Shown piece after piece: positions 1 to 9,182 of a stretch of DNA of 64,000 nucleotides. Position 1 is the stretch's first letter. Every line of letters starts with the position of its first letter. The notes below the pieces were generated by a model. That model was not told the DNA's origin, did not search any database, and saw only the letters and a program-made list of their open reading frames with translations. This DNA is from Gammaproteobacteria bacterium (lineage in GTDB: Bacteria; Pseudomonadota; Gammaproteobacteria; Steroidobacterales; Woeseiaceae): assembly GCA_022600955.1 (NCBI GenBank), contig JAHZJK010000029.1, forward strand, positions 1 through 64,000. Reading direction: 5' to 3'. The position numbers and the translations under genes were made by a program.

Positions 1-1288
1 CACAACGCCGCAGGCGTTTGCAGTTCTTCGAGAGCAGGGTCTTGCCGTGCGTCGACCGGACCTTACTCTTCCGACTCTCGACCATTCGACGCCAACGACT
101 CCGGTATCGACGTTCAAGGATCTGCTGGTCGCTGGAGAGGATGCCGCGAATCAGGTGCGGCAAATGGAGCAGAATTGTAAGGACTTCGGACTGGATCTGC
201 TGGGGTACGGCAGCGGCCAGCGCGGCATTGTGCACGTAATTGGACCCGAACTCGGCGCGACCCAGCCGGGCAAGACAATAGTTTGCGGAGACAGTCATTC
301 CAGCACGCACGGCGCGTTTGGCGCCCTCGCCTTTGGCATCGGCACAACAGAAGTCGGGCACGTTCTCGCGACGCAATGCCTGCTACAACGCAAACCGAAA
401 ACACTTGCCGTTAACGTGGAAGGCAAACTCCCGGCCGGCGTAACCGCCAAAGACGTAATTCTCGCGGTCATCGGGCAAATTGGTGTAGACGGTGGAACCG
501 GGCATGTCATTGAGTATCGCGGCGACGCCATAACTGCGATGGATATGGAAGCGCGTATGACAATTTGCAATATGTCGATAGAAGGCGGTGCTCGTGCCGG
601 CATGATTGCCCCGGACGAAACCACTTTTGAATATCTGAAGGGCCGTCAGCGTTCACCGCAAGGTGACGAGTGGGATGCCGCGGTTGCCCGATGGCGCGCA
701 CTGCGCAGCGACGACGACGCAATTTTCGACAAGTCGGTATCACTCGATGCAAGTGTATTGCAGCCGATGGTCACATTCGGGACGAATCCGGGCATGGTAG
801 TCGGCATCAACGAACCCGTTCCGGAAAGCAATGACCCGAGCTTCAGGAAAGCTCTGGATTACATGCAGGTCGAATCGGGTAAACCAATGACTGAGAATTC
901 AGTCGATATCGTTTTCGTCGGAAGCTGCACCAATGGTCGCATTTCGGACATTGAGGAAACAGCTGGCATATTGCAAGGACGCAAAGTAGCGAACGGCGTA
1001 CGCATGCTGGTAGTGCCAGGATCAGAGCGTGTCAAAGCCGAGGCCGAAAAGCGTGGCCTCGATAAAGTTATCACGGCAGCTGGAGCAGAATGGCGTGAGG
1101 CAGGTTGCTCAATGTGCATTGGAATGAATGGCGATATCGCCGCTCCCGGACAACTCAGCGTCAGCACCAGCAATCGGAATTTTGAGGGACGCCAGGGCGT
1201 CGGTGCCCGAACAGTCCTGGCCAGTCCGGCGACTGCCGCCGCATCGGCAATTGCCGGTCACGTAGCCGACCCGAGGAACTACGCATGA
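1..1288 (+). CDS. leuC: 3-isopropylmalate dehydratase large subunit (5' end cut by window)
   Basis: LeuC isomerises 2-isopropylmalate to 3-isopropylmalate with LeuD in leucine synthesis. The open frame runs in from the window edge (first full codon at base 2, reading [13 protein letters not shown]), so the start codon and roughly the first 50 residues lie outside. A GTG at 47 lies in frame but is internal to the conserved N-terminal region and is not the start. Aconitase-family signatures are present: the substrate-loop segment [11 protein letters not shown], and the cysteines for the 4Fe-4S cluster in FVGSCTNGR and in [10 protein letters not shown]. The stop overlaps the leuD start by 4 bases (ATGA), indicating translational coupling. 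Confidence 0.97.
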   Translation, partial: TTPQAFAVLREQGLAVRRPDLTLPTLDHSTPTTPVSTFKDLLVAGEDAANQVRQMEQNCKDFGLDLLGYGSGQRGIVHVIGPELGATQPGKTIVCGDSHSSTHGAFGALAFGIGTTEVGHVLATQCLLQRKPKTLAVNVEGKLPAGVTAKDVILAVIGQIGVDGGTGHVIEYRGDAITAMDMEARMTICNMSIEGGARAGMIAPDETTFEYLKGRQRSPQGDEWDAAVARWRALRSDDDAIFDKSVSLDASVLQPMVTFGTNPGMVVGINEPVPESNDPSFRKALDYMQVESGKPMTENSVDIVFVGSCTNGRISDIEETAGILQGRKVANGVRMLVVPGSERVKAEAEKRGLDKVITAAGAEWREAGCSMCIGMNGDIAAPGQLSVSTSNRNFEGRQGVGARTVLASPATAAASAIAGHVADPRNYA

Positions 1289-1869
1289 CGCCCGTCACTC
1301 GAGTGAAATCACGTACCGTCAATTTGCCCACGAAGGATATAGATACTGACCAGATAATCGCGGCGCGTTTTCTGACAACCACGAGCAGAGAAGGACTCGG
1401 CAAGAACGCATTCTACGACCTGCGCTACGACAAGAACGGCGAACAAAAGGCCGACTTTGTACTCAACACACCGGATGCTGCGGGTTGCAATATCCTGGTC
1501 GCTGGCAACAACTTTGGTTGCGGTTCCTCACGCGAACATGCGCCATGGGCATTGCTCGACTTTGGTTTTCAAGCGGTCATCTCTACCGAAATCGCTGACA
1601 TTTTTCGCAATAACTCATTGAAGAATGGTCTTCTGGCAATCAGCGTTGATGCCGACACACACACCTGGCTCATGCAGAATCCCGGTGCCGAGATTTCCAT
1701 CGACGTTGCAGCAGCAACGCTTGAATTGCCTGATAGTCGGAAAGTCGCATTTCCTATTGACGGGTTTGCACGGCACTGCCTTGTTGAGGGCATCGATCAA
1801 CTCGGTTTCCTGCAACAACGACTGTCGGATATCGAAAGCTTTGAGGAGAAACGCGCATGGAAGCCTTGA
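1285..1869 (+). CDS. leuD: 3-isopropylmalate dehydratase small subunit
   Basis: LeuD is the swivel-domain partner of LeuC; the heterodimer works in the cytoplasm in leucine synthesis. The 194-residue length is normal for the family. The family segments [11 protein letters not shown] near the N-terminus and [15 protein letters not shown] around residue 75 are intact. The ATG at 1285 overlaps the leuC stop. The gene overlaps leuB by 13 bases at its 3' end, so leuC-leuD-leuB form one tightly packed operon; leuA is not in the window. Confidence 0.97.
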   Translation: MTPVTRVKSRTVNLPTKDIDTDQIIAARFLTTTSREGLGKNAFYDLRYDKNGEQKADFVLNTPDAAGCNILVAGNNFGCGSSREHAPWALLDFGFQAVISTEIADIFRNNSLKNGLLAISVDADTHTWLMQNPGAEISIDVAAATLELPDSRKVAFPIDGFARHCLVEGIDQLGFLQQRLSDIESFEEKRAWKP

Positions 1870-2918
1870 TTACACTGTTGCCGGGCGATGGTATTGGTCC
1901 CGACGTTACCGCGAGCGCCGTACAGGTGCTCGACAAGATTGCTGGCCGATTTGGGCATGATTTTGACTGTCGTGAGGAGCTAATCGGCGGCGCTGCGATT
2001 GACGCCGCAGGCGACCCGCTTCCTGCACAGACAATCGCAAGCTGCAAAGAATCAGATGCCGTGCTGCTCGGCGCAGTTGGTGGTCCAAAGTGGTCTGACC
2101 CCAACGCCAAGATCCGCCCGGAACAGGGCCTTTTGAAAGTCCGGTCCGTGCTGCAGGTGTACGCCAATATTCGGCCGGTCAAGATTTATGACGAGTTACT
2201 CGCCGCCTCTCCTCTCAAAGCGGAGGTGCTTCAGGATGTCGATATGCTCGTGATCCGCGAGCTTACCGGCGGCATATATTTTGGCAAGAAAACACGCACA
2301 GAAAATGCAGCAAGTGACCTGTGCGAATATACGACGCCTGAGATCGAGCGCATCGTTCGAGTCGCTGCCAGGCTCTCGGCTGGACGCCGCAAGAAGCTGT
2401 GTTCGGTCGACAAGGCTAACGTCCTGGAAACATCAAGACTATGGCGGGATGTCACTGATCGCATCATGGCGAGTGAATTTCCAGACATTGAGCTCGAGAC
2501 GCTGCTCGTCGATGCAGCGGCGATGCATCTTCTCAGTCGTCCGTCAGATTTCGACGTCATAGTCACTGAGAACATGTTCGGTGACATCCTGACTGACGAG
2601 GCGTCCATGCTGGCGGGATCCATGGGCATGTTGCCTTCCGCCTCGCTCGGTGACGGCTCAGCCGGTCTCTATGAGCCGATTCACGGTTCTGCGCCCGATA
2701 TCGCGGGTCTGGGCATCGCTAACCCGTGCGCGATGATCGCGAGCACTGCGCTGATGCTGCGGCACAGCCTTGGCCTCGAGGACGAAGCCGTAGCAATTGA
2801 GTCCGCGATTGCCGATGCTATAGCAAGCGGTGCGCGAACCGCTGATATTGCGGCTGACGGTGATGCGAAACTCTCGACCACCGAAATGACCGACGAGATT
2901 CTCCGCTGCATGGCTTGA
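1857..2918 (+). CDS. leuB: 3-isopropylmalate dehydrogenase
   Basis: LeuB oxidatively decarboxylates 3-isopropylmalate to 2-oxoisocaproate with NAD+. At 353 residues it matches the family. Visible signatures are the N-terminal [11 protein letters not shown], the [11 protein letters not shown] segment that contacts substrate, and the metal and cofactor region [21 protein letters not shown] followed by [12 protein letters not shown]. The ATG lies inside leuD. Its stop codon (2916-2918) is directly abutted by the stop of the convergent metB-like gene with no base between them, so any terminator for the leu operon must lie inside the opposing gene. Confidence 0.97.
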   Translation: MEALITLLPGDGIGPDVTASAVQVLDKIAGRFGHDFDCREELIGGAAIDAAGDPLPAQTIASCKESDAVLLGAVGGPKWSDPNAKIRPEQGLLKVRSVLQVYANIRPVKIYDELLAASPLKAEVLQDVDMLVIRELTGGIYFGKKTRTENAASDLCEYTTPEIERIVRVAARLSAGRRKKLCSVDKANVLETSRLWRDVTDRIMASEFPDIELETLLVDAAAMHLLSRPSDFDVIVTENMFGDILTDEASMLAGSMGMLPSASLGDGSAGLYEPIHGSAPDIAGLGIANPCAMIASTALMLRHSLGLEDEAVAIESAIADAIASGARTADIAADGDAKLSTTEMTDEILRCMA

Positions 2919-4115
2919 TCAGGCGCAGGCCGCTGCAACAGGTGCCGGCGCTTGCTGTGCTGCGGCGGTGTCGAGGGCACGCAATATGTCTGCCAGCAGA
3001 TCCTCACTGGCTTCGAGCCCGACCGACAATCTGATCAGATTTGGCCGTATGCCTGCGACTTCCAGTGCGGCCTGACTGAGCGGAGCGTGAGTCATCGATG
3101 CAGGATGACAGACCAGGCTCTCTACACCGCCAAGTGATTCCGCGAGGGAAAAGAACGCCAGATTTTCAACAAAGCTGCGCACGGCCCGCTCGCCACCTGC
3201 GAGTTCAAAACTAACCATGCCACCGAAGCCACGCTGCTGGCGTCTGGCAATCTCATGGCCGGGGTGCGCCTCAAGACCCGGGTAGTACACGCAGTCCACC
3301 GAGGGATGATCGTTTAACACATTGGCAACGAGACCCGCGCTTTCTTCATGTTGTTTGATGCGCGGATGCAATGTCCGGATGCCACGAAGTGTCAGAAAGC
3401 TATCGAAAGGCGCTCCGGTAATGCCGATGCAATTAGCCCAGAACGTGATCTGCTCAGCCAGTTCTTCGGTCGCCGCAACAACGCAGCCACCTACAACATC
3501 GCTATGACCGTTTATGTACTTGGTCGTTGAATGAATGACGAGATCGGCACCAAAGTCGATCGGGTTCTGCAAGGCCGGCGACAGGAACGTATTGTCGACC
3601 GCAAACAACGCCCCGCTTGCTGCCGTAATCTTGCCGATCTCTTCAAGGTCGACAATTCGCAGCAATGGGTTCGAGGGTGTCTCGGTTAACACGATCTTCG
3701 GACCGCACTCACAAGCCTGTGTGAATGCCTCTGTGTCCGTCTGGTCTACGAACAGAACGTTGAACAGGCCCTTTCTGGACTGTTGTTCGAAAAGACGGAA
3801 GGTCCCGCCATAGCAATCGTGCGGTGCAATGATGGTATCGCCCGGACGAAGAAACTGGGTTAGCAGTGTCAGGGCAGCCATTCCGGAGGATGTCACAACA
3901 GCACCCGCGCCTCCTTCAAGCTCCGCTAACGCATCTGCAAGCGCGTCGCGCGTCGGGTTCCCGGACCGGGTGTAGTCGTATTGCCGCTTGTCGCCGAAAC
4001 CAGCGAACGCAAAATTGGATGAAAGATGCAATGGCGGCACAACAGCACCGTGCTGTGTATCTGATTCAATAGATGCACGTACGGCACGAGTGGCTTTGCT
4101 GGCTGAGAATGTCAT
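2919..4115 (-). CDS. metB: Cystathionine gamma-synthase-type PLP enzyme
   Basis: This is a Cys/Met-metabolism PLP enzyme of 398 residues, the normal size. It carries the family segments YDYTRSGNPTRDALA (substrate and PLP contacts), VDNTFLSPALQNP (PLP-ring Asp) and the Schiff-base lysine in STTKYINGHSDVVGG. By sequence alone, cystathionine gamma-synthase, gamma-lyase and O-succinylhomoserine sulfhydrylase are hard to separate. The SAM-I riboswitch in its leader supports a biosynthetic, methionine-repressed role, so metB is preferred. The likely ribosome binding site is GCGGAG, about seven bases before the ATG. Transcribed alone, convergent with leuB. Confidence 0.85.
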   Translation of the reverse strand: MTFSASKATRAVRASIESDTQHGAVVPPLHLSSNFAFAGFGDKRQYDYTRSGNPTRDALADALAELEGGAGAVVTSSGMAALTLLTQFLRPGDTIIAPHDCYGGTFRLFEQQSRKGLFNVLFVDQTDTEAFTQACECGPKIVLTETPSNPLLRIVDLEEIGKITAASGALFAVDNTFLSPALQNPIDFGADLVIHSTTKYINGHSDVVGGCVVAATEELAEQITFWANCIGITGAPFDSFLTLRGIRTLHPRIKQHEESAGLVANVLNDHPSVDCVYYPGLEAHPGHEIARRQQRGFGGMVSFELAGGERAVRSFVENLAFFSLAESLGGVESLVCHPASMTHAPLSQAALEVAGIRPNLIRLSVGLEASEDLLADILRALDTAAAQQAPAPVAAACA

Positions 4116-4147
4116 GGTCGGTCTCCGCTAAACGATTCCAATTACTA

Positions 4148-4154
4148 CTCATCG
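4148..4154 (-). promoter_or_regulatory. Possible competing strand for riboswitch P1
   Basis: On the minus strand, CGATGAG at 4148-4154 is perfectly complementary to CTCATCG (4337-4343), the 5' strand of riboswitch P1. The normal P1 3' strand is TGATGAG, which gives six Watson-Crick pairs and one G-U. The downstream copy could therefore form a seven-pair alternative helix that breaks P1. It lies about 32 bases before the metB ATG. The switching role is inference. Confidence 0.4.
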
Positions 4155-4220
4155 GAACCCTGCGAAGCCCGCAAGGGAGGGGTGTACTGCCCTTCACCCA
4201 CTACGGGTGCTGCAGTAGCC

Positions 4221-4343
4221 CTCATCATTCGATGCCTTCAGTAAACTGAACTGGCATCGCAGGAGTTGGCACCTTTTCGGAGTGGTTAGCTCCGCTGGTT
4301 GCCCCGGCGTCGTCGGGCCTATCCCTCGACCGGTCTCGATGAG
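4221..4343 (-). ncRNA. SAM-I (S-box) riboswitch in the metB leader
   Basis: Read on the minus strand, the leader has the SAM-I core. P1 is CTCATC (4338-4343) pairing with GATGAG (4221-4226). Between them are the conserved GAGGGATAGGCCCGACGA, CGGGGCAACC and AAGGTGCCAACTCCTGC segments, a P3 helix CGGAG/CTCCG, and a P4-like hairpin CCAGTTCAGTTTACTGAAGG. It ends about 105 bases before the metB ATG. No U-tract terminator follows, so control is probably at translation or by a non-classical terminator. Identification rests on motif order and the paired P1 and P3 arms. Confidence 0.93.
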
Positions 4344-4444
4344 TTTCGCGAAGTGTATGCGCGACGACCGGCACGCGTCAAGTACCTGGTTCAAACTAAA
4401 AAAGTAACGACAGAAACCTTATGCAAACAAATACTTGCTATCGC

Positions 4445-4488
4445 TGTAATGATGTAATAACGTGCTAGTACATTAATACATCATTACA
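4445..4488. promoter_or_regulatory. 44-bp palindromic operator candidate before the his regulator gene
   Basis: Two perfect 12-bp arms, TGTAATGATGTA (4445-4456) and TACATCATTACA (4477-4488), flank a 20-bp centre containing GTGCTAGTAC. Over the full 44 bp, 19 of 22 base pairs obey dyad symmetry, centred on CTAG. Known TrpR operators also have CTAG cores, and the next gene encodes a TrpR-family protein, so autoregulation and control of the his genes is the simple reading. The element ends 3 bp before the first possible ATG (4492). TTGCTA at 4435-4440 with TAACGT 17 bp downstream is a weak promoter candidate that the palindrome would cover. Confidence 0.7.
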
Positions 4489-4491
4489 ATT

Positions 4492-4818
4492 ATGAAACCC
4501 AATCGCCACGAAACCGAACGCCAGCAGACACGTGCAGAGAACGATATGTTTGAGGCCATCATTACGTTGCAGACCGCCAGCGAGTGCCGAAACTTCTTCA
4601 AGGATCTGTGCACTCCGGCGGAGCTGCAGGCCCTGGTCGATCGCTGGCAGGTCGTCGAGTATCTGCAAAAAGACCTGCCTTATCGCAAAATCCACGAGCT
4701 CACTGGCGTAAGCGTTACAACCATCGGACGCGTCGCACGCTGCCTCGTCGACGGCTTTGGCGGCTATCAAACAGCACTTGACCGCAAATCAGAAACTGCG
4801 GCGCACTCCTCGCACTAA
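4492..4818 (+). CDS. TrpR-family regulator (YerC/YecD type), probable his operon regulator
   Basis: A 108-residue protein of the TrpR superfamily. The conserved stretch ECRNFFKDLCTPAELQALVDRW is followed by a helix-turn-helix around residues 62-84 (PYRKIHELTGVSVTTIGRVAR). Family members bind DNA as dimers. The gene sits directly upstream of hisG (11-base gap) on the same strand and behind a palindrome with a CTAG centre. A role as histidine-operon repressor is therefore inferred; the ligand could be histidine or an intermediate. The start is unsettled: ATG 4492 touches the palindrome and lacks a ribosome binding site. ATG 4546 (residue 19) has a weak AGAGAA before it and keeps the whole conserved domain. 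Confidence 0.85.
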   Translation: MKPNRHETERQQTRAENDMFEAIITLQTASECRNFFKDLCTPAELQALVDRWQVVEYLQKDLPYRKIHELTGVSVTTIGRVARCLVDGFGGYQTALDRKSETAAHSSH

Positions 4819-4829
4819 GGAAAAACCCA

Positions 4830-5732
4830 ATGGAAACCCCTGAGCAGCGCATAAAAGTTGCGGTGCAGAAGACCGGCCGCCTGACAGATCACTCTATCGA
4901 CCTGCTGGAGCGTTGTGGCCTGGTGCTGACAAAGAGCAAGGACCAGCTAATCTGTTACGGCGAGAACATGCCCATCGACCTCCTGCTGGTACGCGACGAT
5001 GATATCCCGGCGCTGGTCGGCGACGACGTTTGTGACCTCGGCATAGTCGGCCTGAACGTGGTTGAGGAAAAGCGTCTGAGCATGGAGCAGAACGGCAGCA
5101 AGGGACAGTTCAAGCAAATATTCGAATTGGAATTCGGTCATTGCCGACTGTCCATCGCGGCACCCGACGAGGCACGTTATGAAGGACATAACTCTCTCGA
5201 AAAGACTAAGATTGCAACAAGTTACGTTGGTTTGCTCACTGACTTTCTAACTAAGAACAACATCGATGCAGAACCGGTCTATTTTTCCGGCGCGGTTGAA
5301 ATCGCGCCCAAACTTGGCCGTGCAGATTTTATCTGCGACCTGGTATCTACGGGCAGCACTTTGAAAGCGAATGGTCTTAGTGAAGTAGAGACCCTGCTGC
5401 AGAGTGAGGCTGTAGTCATTCAAACGCTTGCACCTCTCAGCGACGAAAAACAGGCTCTTGTGGACAAGATTCTGCAGCGCCTCGCCGGGGTTTTGCGGGT
5501 GCATGACAGCAAGTACATCATGCTGCATGCGCCTCGTTCGGCGCTGGCCGACATTCGTGCATTGCTGCCAGGCTCCGAAGCACCGACCGTAATGCCGCTG
5601 GAAGGCAACGATGACAAAGTGGCCATTCACGCCGTGTGCCGCGAGAACGTCTTTTGGGAGACACTCGAAAACCTGAAAGCCGCGGGCGCCAGCTCTTTGC
5701 TGGTTTTGCCTGTGGAAAAAATGTTGGCCTGA
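4830..5732 (+). CDS. hisG: ATP phosphoribosyltransferase, long form
   Basis: HisG condenses ATP with PRPP, the first step of histidine synthesis. At 300 residues it is the long form, which carries a C-terminal histidine-binding regulatory domain and needs no HisZ. The PRPP loop is seen in CDLVSTGSTLKANGL (about residues 170-185). The C-terminal third (residues 225-300) matches the ferredoxin-like regulatory domain in position. The start ATG is preceded by AAGGA with suitable spacing. Feedback by histidine is expected from the family. Confidence 0.97.
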   Translation: METPEQRIKVAVQKTGRLTDHSIDLLERCGLVLTKSKDQLICYGENMPIDLLLVRDDDIPALVGDDVCDLGIVGLNVVEEKRLSMEQNGSKGQFKQIFELEFGHCRLSIAAPDEARYEGHNSLEKTKIATSYVGLLTDFLTKNNIDAEPVYFSGAVEIAPKLGRADFICDLVSTGSTLKANGLSEVETLLQSEAVVIQTLAPLSDEKQALVDKILQRLAGVLRVHDSKYIMLHAPRSALADIRALLPGSEAPTVMPLEGNDDKVAIHAVCRENVFWETLENLKAAGASSLLVLPVEKMLA

Positions 5733-5734
5733 GC

Positions 5735-7042
5735 ATGACGCTTCCTATCTATAGCTGGTCTGAGCTTAGCCTCAACGAGCGGTCTGAAATATTGCGGCGA
5801 CCGGCTGCGAAGCTGGACGGCTCAATTCGGGCAGATACCGCGGCAATACTTGAGCAGGTCAGGAGCGAGGGTGACGCCGCGGTTTGCGCACTCACAGCGC
5901 GGCTTGATGGCGCATCCGTCGAAAACTCAAGAATCAGCAATACTGAGATCGACGCCGCAATCGCGGCATTGGACTCCGAGCAGGTTGCTGCGATTGATCT
6001 GGCAATCAGAAACGTACGCACCTTTCACACGGCACAGCTCAGCAAACCAATCCGTGTTGAAACGATGCCTGGTGTGGTGTGCGAGCGCCGCAGTCATGCG
6101 ATCGACTCCGTTGGATTGTATGTGCCGGCGGGCACTGCGCCCCTGCCCTCAGCCGCAGTGATGCTGGCAGTTCCGGCCGTGCTGGCTGAGTGTCCGCGAA
6201 TCATCATGTGCACCCCGCCGCGGCCCGACGGCTCGGCTGATCCCGCGGTCCTGACCGCCGCCACACGAGCGGGCGTGACCGAGATCTACAAGATTGGTGG
6301 CGCCCAGGCGATCGCTGCAATGGCCTACGGCACCGAGTCGGTACCCAGGGTCAACAAGCTGTTCGGACCGGGCAATGCATGGGTGACGTGCGCCAAGTCA
6401 TTGGTCAGCGGTGATCCCGACGGTGCCGCGATCGATCTTCCCGCTGGCCCATCCGAGGTGCTGGTCATCGCAGACGAAAACGCGTCAGCAGAATTCGTTG
6501 CGGCCGATTTGCTGTCACAAGCAGAACACGGAGTTGACTCACAGGTCATCCTGCTAAGCTCAGATAAGCAACTGGCCGTGGACGTACAGCACGAAGTGCA
6601 ACAACAACTCTCTGGATTGTCCCGTGCCGAAATAGCGACACAGGCGCTGCAGCACTCCCGTATCGTTCTGGTTGATGCGGTGGCGACAGCGGTAGACATC
6701 AGCAACCAATATGCACCCGAACATCTGATTCTGCAGGTAGTTGAAGCGCGAGAGGTGCTGTCCCGGTGCCGTAATGCGGGCTCAGTCTTCGTCGGTCCGT
6801 GGACACCGGAATCTGTAGGGGACTACTGCAGCGGAACCAATCACGTATTACCGACCTATGGTTATGCCAGCAGTTTCAGCGGCCTTGGTGTTGATCAGTT
6901 TCTACGGCAAATGACAGTACAGGAAGTGAGCCGTGATGGGCTCAGACAGCTCAGCAACGCGGTCATTACTCTCGCGACGATGGAAGGGCTGGACGCGCAC
7001 GCGGCAGCCGTCAGCCGTCGTCTGGGTGAGGGGCCGGCATGA
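5735..7042 (+). CDS. hisD: Histidinol dehydrogenase
   Basis: HisD oxidises histidinol to histidine in two NAD+-dependent steps and is a zinc enzyme. The protein is 435 residues when started at ATG 5735, two bases after the hisG stop. The frame stays open about 100 bases further upstream inside hisG, but that part is not homologous and is rejected. Signatures include IYKIGGAQAIAAMAYGT, the GPGNAWVTCAK and DLPAGPSEVLVIAD segments, and the zinc-site region SQAEHGVDSQ. YAPEHLIL and GTNHVLPT follow later. Confidence 0.97.
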   Translation: MTLPIYSWSELSLNERSEILRRPAAKLDGSIRADTAAILEQVRSEGDAAVCALTARLDGASVENSRISNTEIDAAIAALDSEQVAAIDLAIRNVRTFHTAQLSKPIRVETMPGVVCERRSHAIDSVGLYVPAGTAPLPSAAVMLAVPAVLAECPRIIMCTPPRPDGSADPAVLTAATRAGVTEIYKIGGAQAIAAMAYGTESVPRVNKLFGPGNAWVTCAKSLVSGDPDGAAIDLPAGPSEVLVIADENASAEFVAADLLSQAEHGVDSQVILLSSDKQLAVDVQHEVQQQLSGLSRAEIATQALQHSRIVLVDAVATAVDISNQYAPEHLILQVVEAREVLSRCRNAGSVFVGPWTPESVGDYCSGTNHVLPTYGYASSFSGLGVDQFLRQMTVQEVSRDGLRQLSNAVITLATMEGLDAHAAAVSRRLGEGPA

Positions 7043-8106
7043 GTATCATGCAACGGGCACGGCCGGAAATTCAGGCGCTGGTCGCCTACAGTGCAGCCGC
7101 GCAGGTGACCGATACGATTCGGTTGAACGCGAACGAATCACCACACACGACGAACAGCAGCGACTACCGCAGGCCACTGAATCGCTACCCGGAGGTTCGG
7201 CCGCAGAATTTGCAGACAGCGCTAGCGGCCCGCTTCGGTTGTCCGACCGAGCAGTTGCTCGTGACCCGCGGTTCCAGTGAGGCGATCGACCTGATAATCA
7301 GGGCCTTCTGCAACGCAGGTGTCGACAATGTGCTGAGTCCATCGCCTTCATTCGAGATGTACCGGCACTACGCCCTCGTGCAGGGTGCCGGGACGCTGCA
7401 GGTCCCTACGCTCCCTGAGGATGATTTCGCAGTTGATGTAGATGCACTTATCGATGCCCGCACATCCACAACCAAGCTTGTCTTCGTTTGCTCGCCAAAC
7501 AACCCCACGGGCACACCACTGCCTCGCGCGCAATTGCTCAAATTACTTGAGGCATGCCGAGACCAGTCCGCCGTTGTCGTCGACGAAGCGTATATTGAGT
7601 TCGGTCAGGAAACGTCGTCGATGGAACTACTGCAGCAGTGGCCGAACCTGCTTGTATTGCGCACGCTGTCAAAAGCTTTAGGTTTCGCCGGCGCTCGTTG
7701 TGGCGCCGTTGCTGCGTCGCCCGATATCATCGAAATGTTGAGCGCCGTGCAGGCGCCGTATGCGCTGGCGACACCCGTTGTCGAATGCGTCGAAGACGCG
7801 TTGCAGGAAGATCAGATCAGGCGAGCAGACCAGTTTGTCAAAGAAATCGTGGGCGAGCGCGAGCGCTTGCGAAAAGCCATTGGTGAATGCCCTTTCGTGC
7901 AAAAAGTCTGGCCAAGCGAAGCGAACTTCTTCCTCGTCAAGATGGATGACGCTGCAAGCGTCGTGCAACGCTGTGCAGAACAAAACATCCTGTTGCGATA
8001 TTTCGGCGACAGCTTGCCGGGCTGTATACGAATTTCGGTCGGAAGTCGCAGCGACAATGACCGCCTTCTAGCTGCGCTGGCAATAATCATAGAGGATGCG
8101 TCATGA
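7039..8106 (+). CDS. hisC: Histidinol-phosphate aminotransferase
   Basis: HisC is a class I/II PLP aminotransferase converting imidazole acetol phosphate to histidinol phosphate. It has 355 residues. Seen are the N-terminal RLNANESPH, the segment FVCSPNNPTGTPL, the PLP-phosphate and Asp/Tyr region VVVDEAYIEF, and the Schiff-base lysine in LRTLSKALGFAGARCG. The C-terminal substrate arginine lies in CIRISVGSRSDND. The ATG overlaps the hisD stop by 4 bases (ATGA), and the stop overlaps hisB in the same way. Confidence 0.97.
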   Translation: MSIMQRARPEIQALVAYSAAAQVTDTIRLNANESPHTTNSSDYRRPLNRYPEVRPQNLQTALAARFGCPTEQLLVTRGSSEAIDLIIRAFCNAGVDNVLSPSPSFEMYRHYALVQGAGTLQVPTLPEDDFAVDVDALIDARTSTTKLVFVCSPNNPTGTPLPRAQLLKLLEACRDQSAVVVDEAYIEFGQETSSMELLQQWPNLLVLRTLSKALGFAGARCGAVAASPDIIEMLSAVQAPYALATPVVECVEDALQEDQIRRADQFVKEIVGERERLRKAIGECPFVQKVWPSEANFFLVKMDDAASVVQRCAEQNILLRYFGDSLPGCIRISVGSRSDNDRLLAALAIIIEDAS

Positions 8107-9182
8107 GCAGCAAGGTACTTTTTATCGACAGGGATGGAACGCTTGTCGAAGAGCCGGAAGACTTTCAGGTCGATACGCTGGACAAGATCCGACTTGTCCC
8201 GGACGTCATTGCGGCACTACTGGAACTCGCCCGCCATGGCTTTCGATTTGTGATGGTGAGCAATCAGGACGGGCTCGGTACCGATAGCTTTCCTGAGTCA
8301 GCGTTTAATACCTCCCACAGTTACATAATGAGCCTGTTCGAATCGCAGGGCATCCGGTTTGACGAGGTGTTCATCTGCCCTCACCTGCCGGATGAAGGCT
8401 GCGATTGCCGCAAGCCGCGGACTGGGCTCCTGACGCGGTATCTCGCAGCAACCAAACTTGATATTAGACATTCCGCAGTCATCGGTGATCGCCCGACCGA
8501 CATGCAGCTTGCCGACCGAATCGGCGTGCAGGGACTCCTCGTCAACTGCGACGATTCGGCCGCTATCAGCTGGCCCGAAATCGTCTCACGTCTGTGTTAC
8601 TCCGATCGCGTTGCGCAGGTTGTTCGTGAGACTCGAGAAACAAACATCACTGTTGCTGTAAACCTCGATTCTGCTAAGCAGATAGATGTCGCCACCGGGA
8701 TCGGGTTTTACGATCACATGCTGGAACAGATCGCCAAGCACGGCGGCTTTAGTCTCACCGCAAAGTGCTCGGGGGATCTGCAGATCGATGAGCATCATAC
8801 CGTCGAAGATACCGCCATTTGTATAGGACGCGCTATGCGCGAAGCCCTTGGGAACAAGTTCGGAATAGCGCGGTATGGGTTCCTGTTGCCGATGGACGAA
8901 AGTGAAGCACAAGTCTCACTGGACCTGTCTGGGCGTGCCGCGTTCGAATTCAGCGCAGATTTTCCACGAGACACTGTCGGAGAAATGTCAACAGAGATGG
9001 TCGAGCACTTTTTCCGCTCATTTGGAGACTCGCTGGGAGCTGCACTGCATGTGCACGTTCGCGGAGAGAATACTCACCACATGGTGGAAGCCTGTTTCAA
9101 ATCTGTCGGACGGGCATTGCGCCAGGCGATTGCACAGTCAGGAACAGATTTACCAACGACGAAGGGAACGCTCGACGGATGA
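8103..9182 (+). CDS. hisB: Bifunctional histidinol-phosphatase / imidazoleglycerol-phosphate dehydratase
   Basis: The 359-residue protein is the fused enterobacterial-type HisB. Residues 1 to about 165 are a HAD phosphatase with the nucleophile motif FIDRDGTLVEEP. It also has the zinc-loop cysteines CPHLPDEGCDCRKPRTG and the motif VIGDRPTDMQLA. From about residue 180 it is the IGP dehydratase, with the manganese-binding histidine motifs DHMLEQIAKHGG, DEHHTVED and the later VEHFFRSFG and HHMVEACFK. It thus supplies two pathway steps. It is coupled to hisC and hisH by 4-base overlaps. Confidence 0.97.
   Translation: MSSKVLFIDRDGTLVEEPEDFQVDTLDKIRLVPDVIAALLELARHGFRFVMVSNQDGLGTDSFPESAFNTSHSYIMSLFESQGIRFDEVFICPHLPDEGCDCRKPRTGLLTRYLAATKLDIRHSAVIGDRPTDMQLADRIGVQGLLVNCDDSAAISWPEIVSRLCYSDRVAQVVRETRETNITVAVNLDSAKQIDVATGIGFYDHMLEQIAKHGGFSLTAKCSGDLQIDEHHTVEDTAICIGRAMREALGNKFGIARYGFLLPMDESEAQVSLDLSGRAAFEFSADFPRDTVGEMSTEMVEHFFRSFGDSLGAALHVHVRGENTHHMVEACFKSVGRALRQAIAQSGTDLPTTKGTLDG

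Noticed and set aside
4194-4394. 66-codon open frame on the minus strand upstream of metB
   Set aside because: It lies entirely within the SAM-I riboswitch and its downstream linker; the bases are explained by the RNA structure.
5636-5734. Upstream start for hisD inside hisG
   Set aside because: The added 33 residues do not resemble HisD; ATG 5735 directly after the hisG stop fits the family start.
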